A stretch of 64,000 nucleotides of DNA from Plectrocnemia conspersa. Its lineage: Eukaryota > Arthropoda > Insecta > Trichoptera > Polycentropodidae. The position numbers were made by a program, and so were the translations under genes. The notes under the pieces are model-generated. The model was not told the origin of the DNA. It searched no databases and worked only from the letters and a program-made list of their open reading frames with translations. Location: assembly GCA_009617715.1 (NCBI GenBank), contig VTFK01000156.1:372001-436000 (forward strand), written 5' to 3'. Shown in pieces: positions 1 to 12,760 of this stretch; the stretch's first letter is position 1; each line of letters begins with the position of its first letter.

Positions 1-231
1 AAAATCTCGAGATCATGGGTAATAAGGAATTTCACCTTGTCTTCATATCGAGACATAAATTAAGCTCGACATCAAATTCGCTCTTTACATATTTTTGTAA
101 AATTGCACTTCGGAAAGTCTCGAGTCCCGGGTTATTAATTTTTAAATTCCCGGGACTCGAGACAGCATAAACTCTTTGAATTCTCGGGAATAAATTCCCG
201 GGTTGTCTCGACACAGAAACCCTAATTATAA
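1..231. repeat. Inverted-repeat cluster with a perfect 15-bp hairpin
   Basis: Arms at 117-131 and 149-163 are perfect reverse complements (GTCTCGAGTCCCGGG) around a 17-base AT loop. Further CCCGGG and TCTCGA pieces follow up to about 218, so the same motif is present about three times. This looks like the end of an inverted-repeat transposon or foldback sequence cut by the window edge. The short reading frames over it are unlike any protein I recognise. Confidence 0.6.
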
Positions 232-2487
232 TGATATGTAATTATGATTATTTTATAATAATTATTCAATTAAAAATAAAAAAAAAGACAATTATCGTTC
301 ACATCTAAAATAAATTAGCAACATGTTGTGTTTTTTCAAGCTTCTTTTTTAGAAGCTGGATAGCTCGTGCAAAAAAAAGTTAATATTATTTACATAAAAA
401 TACAATTTTATATAATGGCAATATGGATATTGTGTATTTATCTTTATCACCGTTGCTCTCCGTCACTGCTGTACCGATATTTTCAGAGAGAGATAGAGAA
501 AATCGCTGCACATTTCATATTCATTTTCCGCTTTATTCATTATTTTGTTCCTGTTGTATCGGATCTGTTGTTTCCGTTGTTACAACTGCAATTGTTTGGT
601 TCTCGAAATAAAGCTTTCACACAATCAGACGGGAGCAGGACCGATCGCCTGAAACGGTGCCTACATTTTATGCACAAAGAGCGAACAAAAATATCATCCT
701 CTCTTTTTTTAAGATGAAAACAATAGAGAAAATTCGAAACGAGCTCATCGGACGTTCAGCCAATTACTAAAAATGTTTATTATAACATTCTTAGTAATTA
801 ACTTGCCTTTATATATAATACATAAATATTTCCAAAACATTAGGAAATTTTATGGTAAAAAATTTGGATATATTAGTCATCTATTTGTCAACGAATTTGT
901 ATAAGGGTGAAATAGCAACAACAAATTTAATTAAAAAACCGTTTTTAAAATATATATATATAATTCATATACACGCCATCAAAATAATAATATTTAATGT
1001 GCACGAACAATCGTAGGTATAATTTGTGAATCGCATTGTTCGCCATCACACAATAGGACCGTTCAATTAATCGCTATTACTTGATTAAAAACCTCCTTGA
1101 ATGGGATAAAACGCTAGAGTTATACAGAGGGGGGTGCGTTTATATTTTGTATATTGGTATCGCATCCGAAAATCCACAATGAAGGGTGTCAATTCAAAAA
1201 TAAATAACGCAATCGAGTATTCGGACGGGCGATTCGTCGAAACGTACCGATTCGTACCGAGCCTTGGATGTGCTTTTCAATTGGAATTGCGAAAAAAGCA
1301 TAAACGGGGAAAAAGAGCTAAAAGCTTTTAAATTTGAACATATACGCGCAATATTCAATGTTATTTGCATTCAGTGTGTTGATGGAGCGTTATTTCACAT
1401 TGTGATCAATAAGGGAGTATGATATCCATCCATTATGGTGAATTAATAGACGCGTAAAAATATTGTGCATATTATTTATCTAAATATTACTTTTTGTTTT
1501 TAATAATATTTAATATCGACATAAAAATATTTAATTATCGGTTTTATTTATTCTTTTGTTGCTACTAATAATATTTAATTGTAAAAAATTTATTGACATT
1601 AAGCAAGCATAGATTAAAATATTCACAGATCATGAAAAAGTTTGAAATACTAGATTAAATCATTATCCCAAATTTAGTGAAATTAGAGGCCTTAAGTCAG
1701 AACCTGCACTAAGTCAGGAAATTTTAAAGATGCAATTGAACACACGCTAAAACAATGCCTCGCAGGAAAAACATCAAAATAATTTAAACCACTGTAAAAA
1801 GCAACAAATATCTAAAAACGACAAGATGCAATATACCATATCGTTAGCTTAGTGTTTAACATTTCTTGATATTTTCTATTTCTCTATAAATGGGAAAATG
1901 ATTCCAATTTCCCGAGAATTTTCGATAGATTTAGAAACAAAAAAAATATATGTAATAATATAAAATATGTATTCATAATTTCACAGCATATATTATTATA
2001 TGTAAAAAATGTTTCTACTAATTTTATTAAAAATAATTTTGCTCAATATTACAATATAGTTTAAAATTAAAATATATATACGAAAGTAAATAAAGGTGAA
2101 ACATATATTAAAAGATACGAGTACATAATTATTCTTATAAGGGATACTATTGTAAATCTGACTAAAATATGTAATGCGTGTTTAATTATCGGTCACTTAT
2201 CATCACATAATAATTTCCCTTGTATTTTGCAAAAATTGAAAATATCCTATGATTTATAGTAATTACAAAAAATCATTGACTCTTGTTTCATTTATTTGGC
2301 GAAATATTAAAAAAAATCTTTGAGTAAATGTTCAAGAATGTCGATATGAAACTTTTGCTAATCATAATTCCTAAACTCGGTCATAAAACTTATGGTTTTC
2401 GGAGTGTTAATCCAAAATATTTATATATTCCCTTTTCATATTAACTAAATACAACTGTGCATTTAATGGATTAAAACTACTTATTTA
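232..2487. other. AT-rich DNA without a recognisable gene
   Basis: No exon with family resemblance was found. The longest open frame (367-717, plus strand, 116 codons) has low-complexity, aromatic-rich content typical of chance frames in AT-rich DNA. The stretch at 1020-1330 is less AT-rich but matches nothing I know. Confidence 0.5.
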
Positions 2488-3355
2488 GAGTACGCTCGGG
2501 ATAAGGATGCCGGTTTGTTATTGTGTGCGTGTACATGTATATGAGAGGGAGAAGCGATGTAGCGTGTACTTCGTTGTCTCGCTTTCTCTTTTAAGGACAG
2601 TCGCTGATTCGTCAACGCTGGTATTCGTCATTAAAGTGCATTGTGGCACAGAAGTTCGTTCTTCTCTAGTGATTTATTTTAAATAATTTTGTGTTGATAT
2701 CGGTAACCCAGATATGCCCACTGTCCCATGGGTAGGTCACTAAACTCGTGCCACTGTTTTTTTATTTATAAATTAAATTTTAAGAGAACAAACTTTCTTG
2801 GGCATATCTGGATTATTTGATATCAAGGCTTCAAATATACGCTGTAAGATATTCGTTCTCTTACCCGTGGATTAAAATATTTTAATTATTTTTCCATTAA
2901 TCCGTACGTTGTTGGTTTTTTACACTATTCTCTGTAAGACTTGAAAAAGTTATTATTCTTATCGTTGCGCCAATGATAATTTTCAATTTATTCAATGGAT
3001 TCTAATGATTTAATAGAGTCGTCGAGCCATTAAACAATCTGCGAATAATTTCTTTCCCCATTTTATATCTTTTTGCTTTTGAAGAATAGCTAAGGACTTC
3101 ATTATTTTTTTGACTAGTGAAAGATTTTGAATTTTGCAAATATTTAATTAATGACATCAATGTCTGGTTTCTTCGATTATTTAATATATTTTTAATTGTC
3201 CGTTGAAATTTTCAACTTTTCTCAGATGTATGTATGTTAAATAAACATATATTTTCTTTTAAAATAAAAAAATTAAATATTCTGAGCGAAATTGTTTTGA
3301 GTCACACAGTTCACGCACACAATAACAAACCGGAATCCTTATCCCGAGCGTACTC
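2488..3355. mobile_element. Non-autonomous DNA transposon with 44-bp terminal inverted repeats
   Basis: The ends at 2488-2531 and 3312-3355 are reverse complements with very few mismatches, starting GAGTACGCTCGGGATAAGGA. About 780 bp of AT-rich sequence with no open frame lies between, so this is a non-coding element about 868 bp long. A second, internal inverted pair sits around 2711-2718 and 2800-2810 (CAGATATGCCC and GGGCATATCTG). No clear target-site duplication was seen, so the superfamily is not assigned. Confidence 0.8.
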
Positions 3356-5903
3356 TTCTTTAAAATTGTAGCTATTGTATTAAATATTGAATATTAAAAA
3401 AATATTTAATATTTTTTAAATATATAATATATAAAATAAAAAAGCAAAATTTCTCTAAAAAAATATTTAATAAATATTAATTTAATATTTGAGCCGTTGA
3501 TTTTGAAAGTGAGGCTGAAATTATCTTGAAATTTGTTGTTAATCAATTCACAATCATATCAATAAATAAATATTTATATTAATAGTATGTATCATAATTT
3601 AATGTTGTTAATTTATCTAAATAACTGTAATTATAAAAAATCACATGTTACTAGCAAACTAACAATATATAAAAAAAATAGTAAATTATTAATTAATTAA
3701 CCATTAATATTATAAATATGTATCATTTCACTCGCAACTTAATTGCTTTATACATTGATATTTTTTTATAAATATATATATAATGCAAAAATACTATGAA
3801 ATATTTATGATTTTTCTATTAATATTCATAAAATTTACACAAAGGATTACAATTTACTTAGTTTATTTTGTTATGAGTATGTACGTGTGGTACCCGAGTT
3901 TTAAAAACAATATTACTGGTCACACAAAGGAGAATCCCCTTCGTCTCGCTAGCTCCTCTCTCCTCCTCTTTCAAATCTGCGAACCAGAGAAATTAATTTT
4001 TCTACGTAATCAAAAAATTCTCGCCACGACTAGCGACAGAAAAAACGTCATAATTACAAAACCCACGCTTACGAATACGGTCCGCAATCACACGACTAGT
4101 TAATTGAGTCGTATCATTATTTTTCTTGTAAATAAAAATACATTAAATTAATTATTAGGTTATAAAATAATGTGTATAAAAAAATACTTATTGATTATCA
4201 GTTAAAAATAACGATAAAACATCAATCATTTGATACTAGACTCATGTAATGCTAAATTATATATGTATGTTATATAATATGTTAAAATGTTTTAGTTTAG
4301 AATTTATCTTATCAATCACGAGAAACAATATTTTATTTTCTCAAGACTTCTATAACATTGAAATGACAAGTTGATTAGATTATTATTTTTCTTGTAGCAC
4401 GAACAATTGCAGTATTTTGTAGTATTTTTTACTACTAAAACTACCACATACATAAATTACTATGGTGTTTATTAAGAGACGCGATTAAATAGATTTTGTA
4501 TGTTTTTTTTTAATGGCCTAAAAGCTTCGCAAAATATTATTTAATTTTTTTAGCCTATTAATATAGAGTAAGCATATAGGGAAATTAACCTACAAAATGT
4601 TTATAAAATTACATTTAATTAAAAAATATGTTTCTTAGTGATACTTTGCTATTTTTCTCTCAACGAGGAGATCGTTCGTCGCAAACTTCCAATGTGATAT
4701 TCGCCTCACCACCGTGATTAAAAAACCTTGTTTTTGTGAAGAGACAAAACAAAAATAATAGCAGATTTCAAAAGGGAAAGAACCTTAAACAAGATTCGCA
4801 ACGGCGGATTATGAGTTTCGTACTTTTGTCCCGTTTTTTTAATTAATCCCAATTGTACATAACCATAATGAAAATCCGCACGACAATTTTCTCCTTTGAA
4901 AGTTCGTCATTAATTATTTCGTTGATTAAAAAATATTATCTATTCTATATATACAAAACATCCACAATACAATATCTATCACTGTAAAATATGGCTATGC
5001 AATTATTCAAGAAAAGATATTAAAATAATAGTTCTCAATGTAGTCTATACTATTAATCACTTATTATCCGACAAAATAAGTATTAGTGTCGATACAAATT
5101 AAGTTAAAATAATAAGGTAAAGAGCTTTCTAATTTATTGTATATTTTTGATTATTTTTTTAATGTATATTTTTAAGTGTACAATTATTCATAAATGTAGA
5201 TATAATCTTAAATCATTAATAAATTATGGGCACGAAAATAATCAAAAGTCCATGTTTTTTTAGGAATATAAATTCCTTAAAAATGTTAATTATATCAAAT
5301 TTAACCACCTTCATACATCCACATAACTAATCAAATTACATAAGCTATACATTTTATTCTTTAATGACTAATGTATGACCTTTACAAATTTTATTATTAT
5401 ATTTAATTATAATATTTGCATCCCAAATGACATATACATATATAAATGTACAGTTTTTTGTGCCACATGTGTGATGGTAAACGTTAAATTGCGGTACTGT
5501 GGATGTAATCAACATCTTTCACCCCCTCGGTGCCACCCCTTTGGCGGCAAAGCAACGAGTTTTAATTAATCAACGAAGAGCATTGTTTGTCTCTCATTGT
5601 GGGGCTATTGAACAAACTTCAAAACACTCATCGATCGATAACATTGTTTATATCAACAACTTTTGAATACGTAGTATTCAAATTGTCAAAAATTTTACAC
5701 TGTCAAATATTGTTGGGGTAGTTATCAGTGTATATGTAACAAAATGTGTCCGCGATATCACAAAAGCTACCCCATCAATTTCCATGAAAGTTTGCAGTCT
5801 GGTTTATAATAATGTTACTTAGATCATTTAGCACAAGTTCAACAAGTAAATCTTAGTCCTATTCAACTTTAACTTTGAATAGTACTAGTTAATTATAGTT
5901 AGA
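3356..5903. other. AT-rich DNA without a recognisable gene
   Basis: The open frames at 3783-4103 and 5375-5569 (plus) contain no recognised domain and no neighbouring splice-compatible exon. Nothing else is supported here. Confidence 0.45.
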
Positions 5904-5905
5904 TA

Positions 5906-6554
5906 CAGCCCGTCCAAGATATGAACGACCATCGTCATAGTACTGGTGAGAGAATTTAATAGGGTGACCATGTGAAATTGCAAGTGCAATTAATTTTTAC
6001 TTTTTTAATTTTATTTGTTGAGGAAAATGTAAAATAACACTTGCTTACTTATTTTGCTTATTTGTATACATATTTAACTCAAAAACATGACAGCACTCAC
6101 CAAAATATTATTTAAGACGTATACCGATGGCGGCAACTTTGGCGCAAAATAATAAAGGCGAGCGAAAATGGCCCGATTTTATGACCCGTCATAAAATCAC
6201 TTAAGGGACAAATTTTTACAAAAAATACGGTTAACCATCGGGTGCGGGTATAAGCGCAGAGACATCTAAAACATAATTTATGGGTTGTACGGAACAGAAT
6301 GTAAATATTTAATAATATATGTAAACAAAGAACAATAACATCGCGAACGTGTTTGAGCGCGAAACATTATAGTTTTTAATGCAATTTCCAACGCATGGTC
6401 ACCCTACTTTAAAAACATCCCTGATTTAGTATTGGTAACGTTCTCATATCGGTGTAAAAAAATTCGTGGAAAACTGTAGATGAGTGCATGAATGCGTACA
6501 CGCACCCTTATTTACAATACAACGACGATGGTCGTTAACATCTTGGACAGACTA
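5906..6554. mobile_element. Tc1/mariner-like non-autonomous element, 649 bp
   Basis: The outer ends match as inverted repeats: GTCCAAGAT followed by AACGACCATCGTC from 5912, and the reverse complement ending near 6548. The flanks read TA at 5904-5905 and TA at 6555-6556, which fits the TA target duplication of the Tc1/mariner superfamily. There is no transposase frame inside. A second inverted-repeat element (5961-6405) is nested within it. Confidence 0.7.
5961..6405. mobile_element. Nested MITE with AGGGTGACCATG ends
   Basis: The left end AGGGTGACCATG at 5961 is mirrored by CATGGTCACCCT ending at 6405, and the similarity continues for roughly another 15 bases with gaps. It is non-coding and lies within the larger element 5906-6554, so it probably inserted into it. 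Similar GTGACCA ends occur at 21499 in this window. Confidence 0.65.
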
Positions 6555-7539
6555 TACATATAAGTATACGTTTTATATGAATCATTATATTTCCTTCGTT
6601 TTAATCGTTATAAATATTAAATGAAAAAGACTTTCCTTAAGAAAATTTATAATAAATACTTTTTATCATTAAAAATATATACATATAGCAAATTTAATTT
6701 CACAAATTTCTAAAGAAAATTATATAAATATATATATTAGTGTTTTTATACACTACTTCTTTTTTATTTTCATGTCTACTGTTATTGTATACTATTTTTA
6801 TGTTTACATTAACAATTAATAAAATTAGGTGTTTTTAACAACTATTAAATATTGAAATATTAAGCTGTTTTTCCTTTTAGTATTATATTATATTTTGTGA
6901 TATTAGTTGACCGCTATAATACGACAATTGATAGCCTAATTTGTAATAAAACAAAATAGAATTACAGGTAAATTTATATAATAAACCTCATGTGTAACGT
7001 AGTGTAGTTATAGAAATAATTTATATTTTAATAAAAATTTTAAACGTCTACATACATTTGTGTATAAATTAATATAAAAATTTTAATATATACATTTCTA
7101 ATAAAACCTACAAATAATTAAATAATATAATAACATACTATCAGATTTTATAAACTACAACAATATTATAGGATGAATTTTAAGCAGTGTTTTTATAAAT
7201 TGGTTTTGGAAGTTCTTAGTAATTAGGTATGCAAATAGTTTATTCTGAATATAATCAACGCTTGAACAGAGTTTCAAGAACAACTAATTGATTTTGTACA
7301 ACAAATATTAAAATAATATTTAAAAAAATCAGTCATATTTGAGAGATACTGTCATGATCGTTATAAAATTTATAATTATTTATATAATTCACTGTACATT
7401 TTTTAAATTATTATATTCTGATTAATTGATAGTAATATTCTAAATTAATATAATCAGTAGCTTTTTATTATTATAGTATATAATTATTAATGTTTTCATT
7501 AATGTAACAGTTTATTCCTTTCCAATAGCATTCAATTAT

Positions 7540-7805
7540 ATCTCCGGCGTGAGCGGCTCCACCCTAAACGAATTATAATTTTCCTATGGAAAAACTCACC
7601 CTTGTATTGTCTGACCTCCTAGAGCTCGCAATTGGTGAAAATTCCCCCGCCGATTTCCCTCGCGACCAATAGGATAACATCATGGGCGGAGCTTTCAGGA
7701 TTATATGTTATGGTTTCGCAATCCAGCCTCAGTCTGTTCCCGTAGGAGAGTGGACCAATACTCGCAACGGTACAGACAACGCTACCTTATAACTTTTTCG
7801 TAAAA
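7540..7805 (+). promoter_or_regulatory. Promoter and 5' untranslated region of the homeobox gene
   Basis: Base composition rises sharply above the AT-rich surroundings from about 7540. An initiator-like TCAGTC lies at 7729-7734 (putative +1 A at 7731), with a TATA-like TATATG about 29 bases upstream (7702-7707) and a GGGCGG box at 7684. The start codon at 7806 has an insect-like context (GTAAAAATGG). The elements are read directly; their use as a promoter is inferred. Confidence 0.5.
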
Positions 7806-8774
7806 ATGGCCGGACCGTTTCTTTCGCCTCTTCCCGGAGAACTCCTAACGGAATACATGTTCGGAAGAAGACGACAAAGACGAAATCGAACCACTTTTAC
7901 ACCACAACAGTTACACGAGTTAGAAGCACTTTTCCACAAAACTCACTATCCTGACGTGTTCTTGAGAGAAGAAGTCGCTTTGAGGATAAGTCTGTCAGAG
8001 GCTAGAGTCCAGGTAGGATTTTCTAAAAAAATATAAAGCGAACTTTTTTACGTTTATATAATATAAATTCGTTTTATAAAGGTCTGGTTTCAAAATAGAC
8101 GTGCTAAATGGAGGAAACAAGCTCGATTGCAATTATTACAAGACGCTTGGAGAATGAGGTGTTTGGGTCTTACGAGTCCTCCTATGCTAATGGGTGAGTA
8201 ATACAATACAATACAATACATAATAAAATATGAACATATTCTTACACGTACTTTATTTTTAGGTCGTCCAGGACATATAAACTCTCCAGAATCCATATCA
8301 ACTGAAAAGCATAGCAATGAAGAACTTTCAGCGTCATCTTCCATGGGTCCAAACTCTCCATCGATGCCAAGGGAAAACTATCCGCAAGTTTCATCGCCGC
8401 AAAAATCCATATACGAAAATGAAATGGCAAATAATCAATCCAGACAGCAAGAAACTTCTCATTTGATTCCAAATTTCTCTTTCAATGGTATGCTAGCAAG
8501 ATCCAGAGAAAATCGCACCAGTCCAACCGATCTGAGTTTGGTGGTGCCCAAACTTTGCCCTTGTCCGACTTCGTCAGAATCTTATCAAGACGAAAGAGCC
8601 AGACAAGATCAAGACCACTCTTCTGATGATAGTGATGCTGAGATAGATCTGACTTCGCACGGAGGAAAAGATGAGATGTACCAGAAAATTAACGAGAGGA
8701 ACAGTGATCCTGTTTTGAGTGAAATGGTGCCGAACGATTTAAGTATGCATTGCGGAAAATCAAATTTGCATTAA
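7806..8774 (+). CDS. PRD-class (Q50) homeodomain transcription factor, three exons
   Basis: Joining 7806-8012, 8082-8193 and 8263-8774 gives 831 nt (276 aa) with intact GT-AG sites; the introns are 69 bp each. The homeodomain spans about residues 24-83: QRRNRTTF at its start, the invariant WFQNR of helix 3 (W71, F72, Q73, N74) reconstituted across intron 1, then [21 protein letters not shown] at homeodomain position 50 and the RRNRTTF arm place it in the paired-like class, without a paired domain. The extended tail [15 protein letters not shown] resembles the Drosophila CG11294 type as I recall it; Drgx and Pph13 are less similar. The C-terminal half is Ser/Pro/acid-rich with a DDSDAEIDL patch and no OAR motif that I can see. 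It would act in the nucleus as a sequence-specific DNA-binding regulator. The split of the homeodomain at V-Q/V-W is a classical intron position. The family is certain; the orthologue assignment is tentative. Confidence 0.92.
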
Positions 8775-11212
8775 ATTTAAAGTGATTACCCAATATCCAA
8801 AAGTGAAAAGTTCATAGTTTTATCTTATAAAATATTTATGTTTAAAATTGTGTTGAGCTTAATTAACTTAATTAACTGTGATGTTCGAGGAATATCATTT
8901 TAATTTAATGCATTTTATATTAAGTCATAAAACTTCTAGTCTTTGTAAATAATATAATGAATAATAATATTTAATTAAACATATATGTACTTATATATTA
9001 GTATGTTATTAAATAAAATAGTTTTATGCATAATAACATATTTATTAATTTTTAGTATCAATTACTTCTAATCTTAATTAAAGGTATTTAATTTTCTCTG
9101 ATATAATTTTAATTTAGTTAATACTCAAACCATTTCTACTATCAAACAAAACATTTTTTATAAATAGATGTCTCTAGTAATTATTTTTATAAAGTTGATA
9201 GTTATTGTTAAAAATTTATTATATTACTTGTACCAATAATTAATATAAAAATTCAATGCAATACAATTGTAAAATTAATAAATAAATGATCTGTATTACA
9301 AATTATTATCAAATTATTATCTGTATTACAAAATTTATATTTATTAATTATAAAAATAGTATTAAAAACAAACAATTTAAGCTGTATATATATTATATTT
9401 TTAGCTATATCGATTTACATATTTTACTATCTGATATATGATTCTGCAATTAGCAGAAGAGGTAATAATCGTATTAAAAAATTATTATTAGTATGTACAA
9501 TCACAAGATTTCTGCAATATCATAAGTTATTGTATAAATTAATAAATTTCTTTAAATTCAATTTTTGACATCAGAAAAATAATTTAAAATTCTATGACAT
9601 TCTTATACATATTATAATTATAATAAAGTAAAGGTTGAAAATTTTTTTTTTTATTTTCTTTGAATTGAAAATCCTCACACACCAAAAAATATTGTCCTAT
9701 TATATCGATTTGTAAAAACGAAAGTTGATAATAGATATATATGTATATATTAATAGTAAATTGCAGTTAATTAAATTAACTTTTAACATCAAAAAATATT
9801 ATTATTTCTAATTTAATCAAAAATACTGCAACATTGTATTAATAAATTAACTGCAATGTAAAGATTCACGTTCTAGTTGCTATACATAATTATCGTCTTG
9901 CGTTCAGTTTTGCATCGGTAATGGAGCCACATAATTGTGAATCAAATTACAAAACTTTCCGAAAAATACTTAAATAATAATTGCTGTCATAAATTAAATA
10001 TTAGTTGAACAATACCAATCTAAATATGTTTTATTGAATTTTAACTTATATTTTTAAATAAAATATTATTAACTATAAAATGGAGGAATGTATTATTAAT
10101 TATTTTAAGCCATATAGTAAACTCTTACATGGAATCCATCAAATTAAAACAAACCGCCTGGGATAAAGCATACATATATTGTTAATTTTACTGGCTGTCT
10201 AATATAACAATGTCATAAAATACATAGTTTTATTGAGTTTTACAATAACTTTCACTACAATTCAATAGCAATATTTTTTAAACGTTATTGCTTTATTTTC
10301 CTACATTAGTATAAAAAGGTTGTGCCACTAGCACAAATATCATTCAAAAGTCATAATTCTAATGTAAAACTCCATTAGACATTCCAAAAAAACGCGTCAT
10401 TCTGGTTGTTAATATTAACGTGAAACAATTTACGCGTACGTAGTTTGGTGGCCACGTCTATTCAAGGTCAATGTTAATAAATCAAAATATGATCATTTAC
10501 AGCATAATAAAAGAGAAATCGGTCTTAGAGAATGGGTTTTCTTGTATGTACTTTAACGGAATCGATGACCCTATTTCTTCAAATTAGTTAACAAAAATAA
10601 ATCAATGTGTTGTTTGTGTGATTTTTTTACAAATCACATACAGCTATACTTGCAAAACATCTCTTTGTTGCTTTTAAAAAATAATCATTGCAATCACGAG
10701 CACTTTATGTTGTAACCTTGTCAATAAAAAAAACTAAATTGCATTGTAAATATACGTTTTACTATTTTATATTACATACAAATTTAGCTTCAAAATTTAT
10801 TATTTTCTTCAAAAACTAATAAATAGTAATATTTAATAAAAAAATCAATTAAATAGTAACTTTTTTATCGGAAGAAAGTCGCACATTGTGCATTTCAGAT
10901 CAAATTATAACAAAATAGGGCTATGCTATTCGAATATATTATTTGGTTAGAAATTGTGAATTTATTTATGTGATTGAGAACATAATTCCGTTTTAATAAT
11001 AATTTAATTATCTTCGCATAAAAACAATTTTTTAATTAAAAGAAATACTCTATAATTAAGTTAATTAATATAATTCGGTTAACGCGAGTAGCACAAAAAA
11101 TATTTGGTTAATGGGTTATTAAGTTGGCTTAATTTATTTAATAAATATTTTAATATTTTTTGTTCCTCACATGTAATATATTAAAATAATTTAATTTATA
11201 TCATATTGTGCA
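8775..11212. other. 3' flank and AT-rich intergenic DNA
   Basis: This follows the homeobox stop codon. AATAAA-type signals occur near 9014. No recognisable exon, RNA gene or clear inverted-repeat element was found up to the family A repeat. Confidence 0.4.
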
Positions 11213-12480
11213 ATGGGAACGCGTTCTCATTGCGACGGCGCCGACACGATTTTACTGCTTTTGACGTGAATTTTTGCCTTCTGAGAAGTGATAATTGTTT
11301 TTGAGCTCTACAATTGACTAAAATTCGGTTTAAATATACTTTGATCAGCTCTACTATATTAGAAGCTCATAGTAATATCAGTAAGGATAGCTATCATATT
11401 TCTAAAACATAGTGTAATATCAAAATGCAGACAAACTGAACATCAATAGACATCACATCTTATATATGGAACAATATATAAGATATGATGTCTATATGTA
11501 CTTATACTTCCGCTTATTTTCCCCTGAGAGATGAGTTGGCTTAGTTTGTATTTTGACTTGATTATTAACTACAATTAGTTTTAGAACTTTCATTGGGTTA
11601 GGTTTGGGTTTGACAGCAAATGGACGTTTAACTGTCAAATTGAGGTTCATAGACATTTTAGAGCAGCATTTTAGCGCCCATCAGTTTAATTATATTTTCG
11701 CTAGTAGAAATATATATATACTGGTTGGACTTTACAAGTGAAAGTATTAGTTTACCAAAAAATACACATTCACTGTAACATTTATACATCAGGCGTAAAT
11801 AAATAATGATAAGTATATAAATATATATATTACTACATATAGAAAAGTTGAAATCATATAATTTTACTAGCACCTGCCAGATAATTTATATTTTCACTGG
11901 TAAAAATATATATCTACTGGTGAAAATGTATCCTGATATTATTTTACTGAAATAACATATTTTAAAAAATATTTTCAGGATAGATTCGATGCTGTTTTTT
12001 CTAGATTTTATCTTAGGAATAACCACATGAAACTGATTGAATTATTTATTTATTTTTCTGCATTAAATCAGTTGTAAAATTACCAATAATACAATCTATA
12101 AAAACGTTACATTTATATAATTTAGCCAGTGCTGTTGTTAATTTTTTGTTATTTCTTTGCTTCTCCCTTAGATCTGAAAATTTAGATCGAATACCTAAAT
12201 TTACTGCTAGTAATTTACATTCGTTGAATGTTTCCTGTGCAAAATACATAAAAATAAATTGCTTCATAACTGCAATGCAAGAAATATTTATTTATTGGCA
12301 ATTAATTTTAGTAAAACTAAAGATTATATTGTAATTAAATATAATCATGGTATTTATCTATATTGCTATTGTAAAAATATTCATATTAAATTAACCGTTT
12401 CGTTATTTTTAATTATTCGAGTGAGCAATTAAAAATGATAAAAAGTATAAGCAAAATATAATTATATTAACATTTTTGTA
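11213..12480 (+). repeat. Repeat family A, copy 1 (left arm of a large inverted repeat)
   Basis: It begins with the family core GACGGCGCCGACACGATTTT (about 11234), followed by TTTTGACGTGAATTTTTGCC and TGAGAAGTGATAATTGTTTT, all shared with copies near 49.5, 54.8 and 55.3 kb. Next comes the GGTTAGGTTTGGGTTTG segment (11597), then a segment full of CTACTGGTGAAAAT-like motifs (11690-11935). The part from about 11565 to 12480 is matched in reverse by 14765-16060. It has no coding content; the short open frames here are incidental. Confidence 0.8.
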
Positions 12481-12584
12481 TATTTATTTTTTTTTTATTT
12501 TTTTGTATATATACCTAATAAATTCTAAAAGTTTCTAGTTACGTGTGATTATCGCTTAACAATGTTAAAAAAAATAATATATTT

Positions 12585-12760
12585 GTGTTTGGCAACCCTG
12601 TCAAAGAGAAGGTAAGCCAAAACAATCCGAAGAAGGTGTGTTCTAAACATCGTTATCTGTTTAGTTGTGTGGCGAGTGGCAATCGAGCTGTACGTAACAT
12701 CGCTCGCTCTCCAATCACTTCTTTATTCAACTCAACTTCTGCACAACATGAAAGTGTTAT
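12585..12760 (+). promoter_or_regulatory. Candidate first exon with splice donor
   Basis: An island of more balanced composition ends in ATGAAAGTGTTAT immediately followed by a consensus donor GTGAGT (12761). Two readings are possible. It may be a first coding exon starting MKVL with a phase-1 intron, as in many secreted insect proteins. Or it may be an untranslated first exon for the hexosaminidase gene at 23997; if spliced to its acceptor at 23980-23981, the ATG would make only a four-codon upstream frame (ATG AAA GTG TTA TAA). No other matching downstream exon was found. This is inference. Confidence 0.35.

Noticed and set aside
367..717. 116-codon open frame on the plus strand
   Set aside because: No domain, no splice support, and composition expected by chance in AT-rich DNA.
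8090..8472. Minus-strand frames over the homeobox gene
   Set aside because: Antisense shadows of exons 2 and 3.
11597..11615. GGTTAGGTTTGGGTTTG suspected as telomeric TTAGG repeat
   Set aside because: Only one or two units, and it is a fixed part of repeat family A in all copies.
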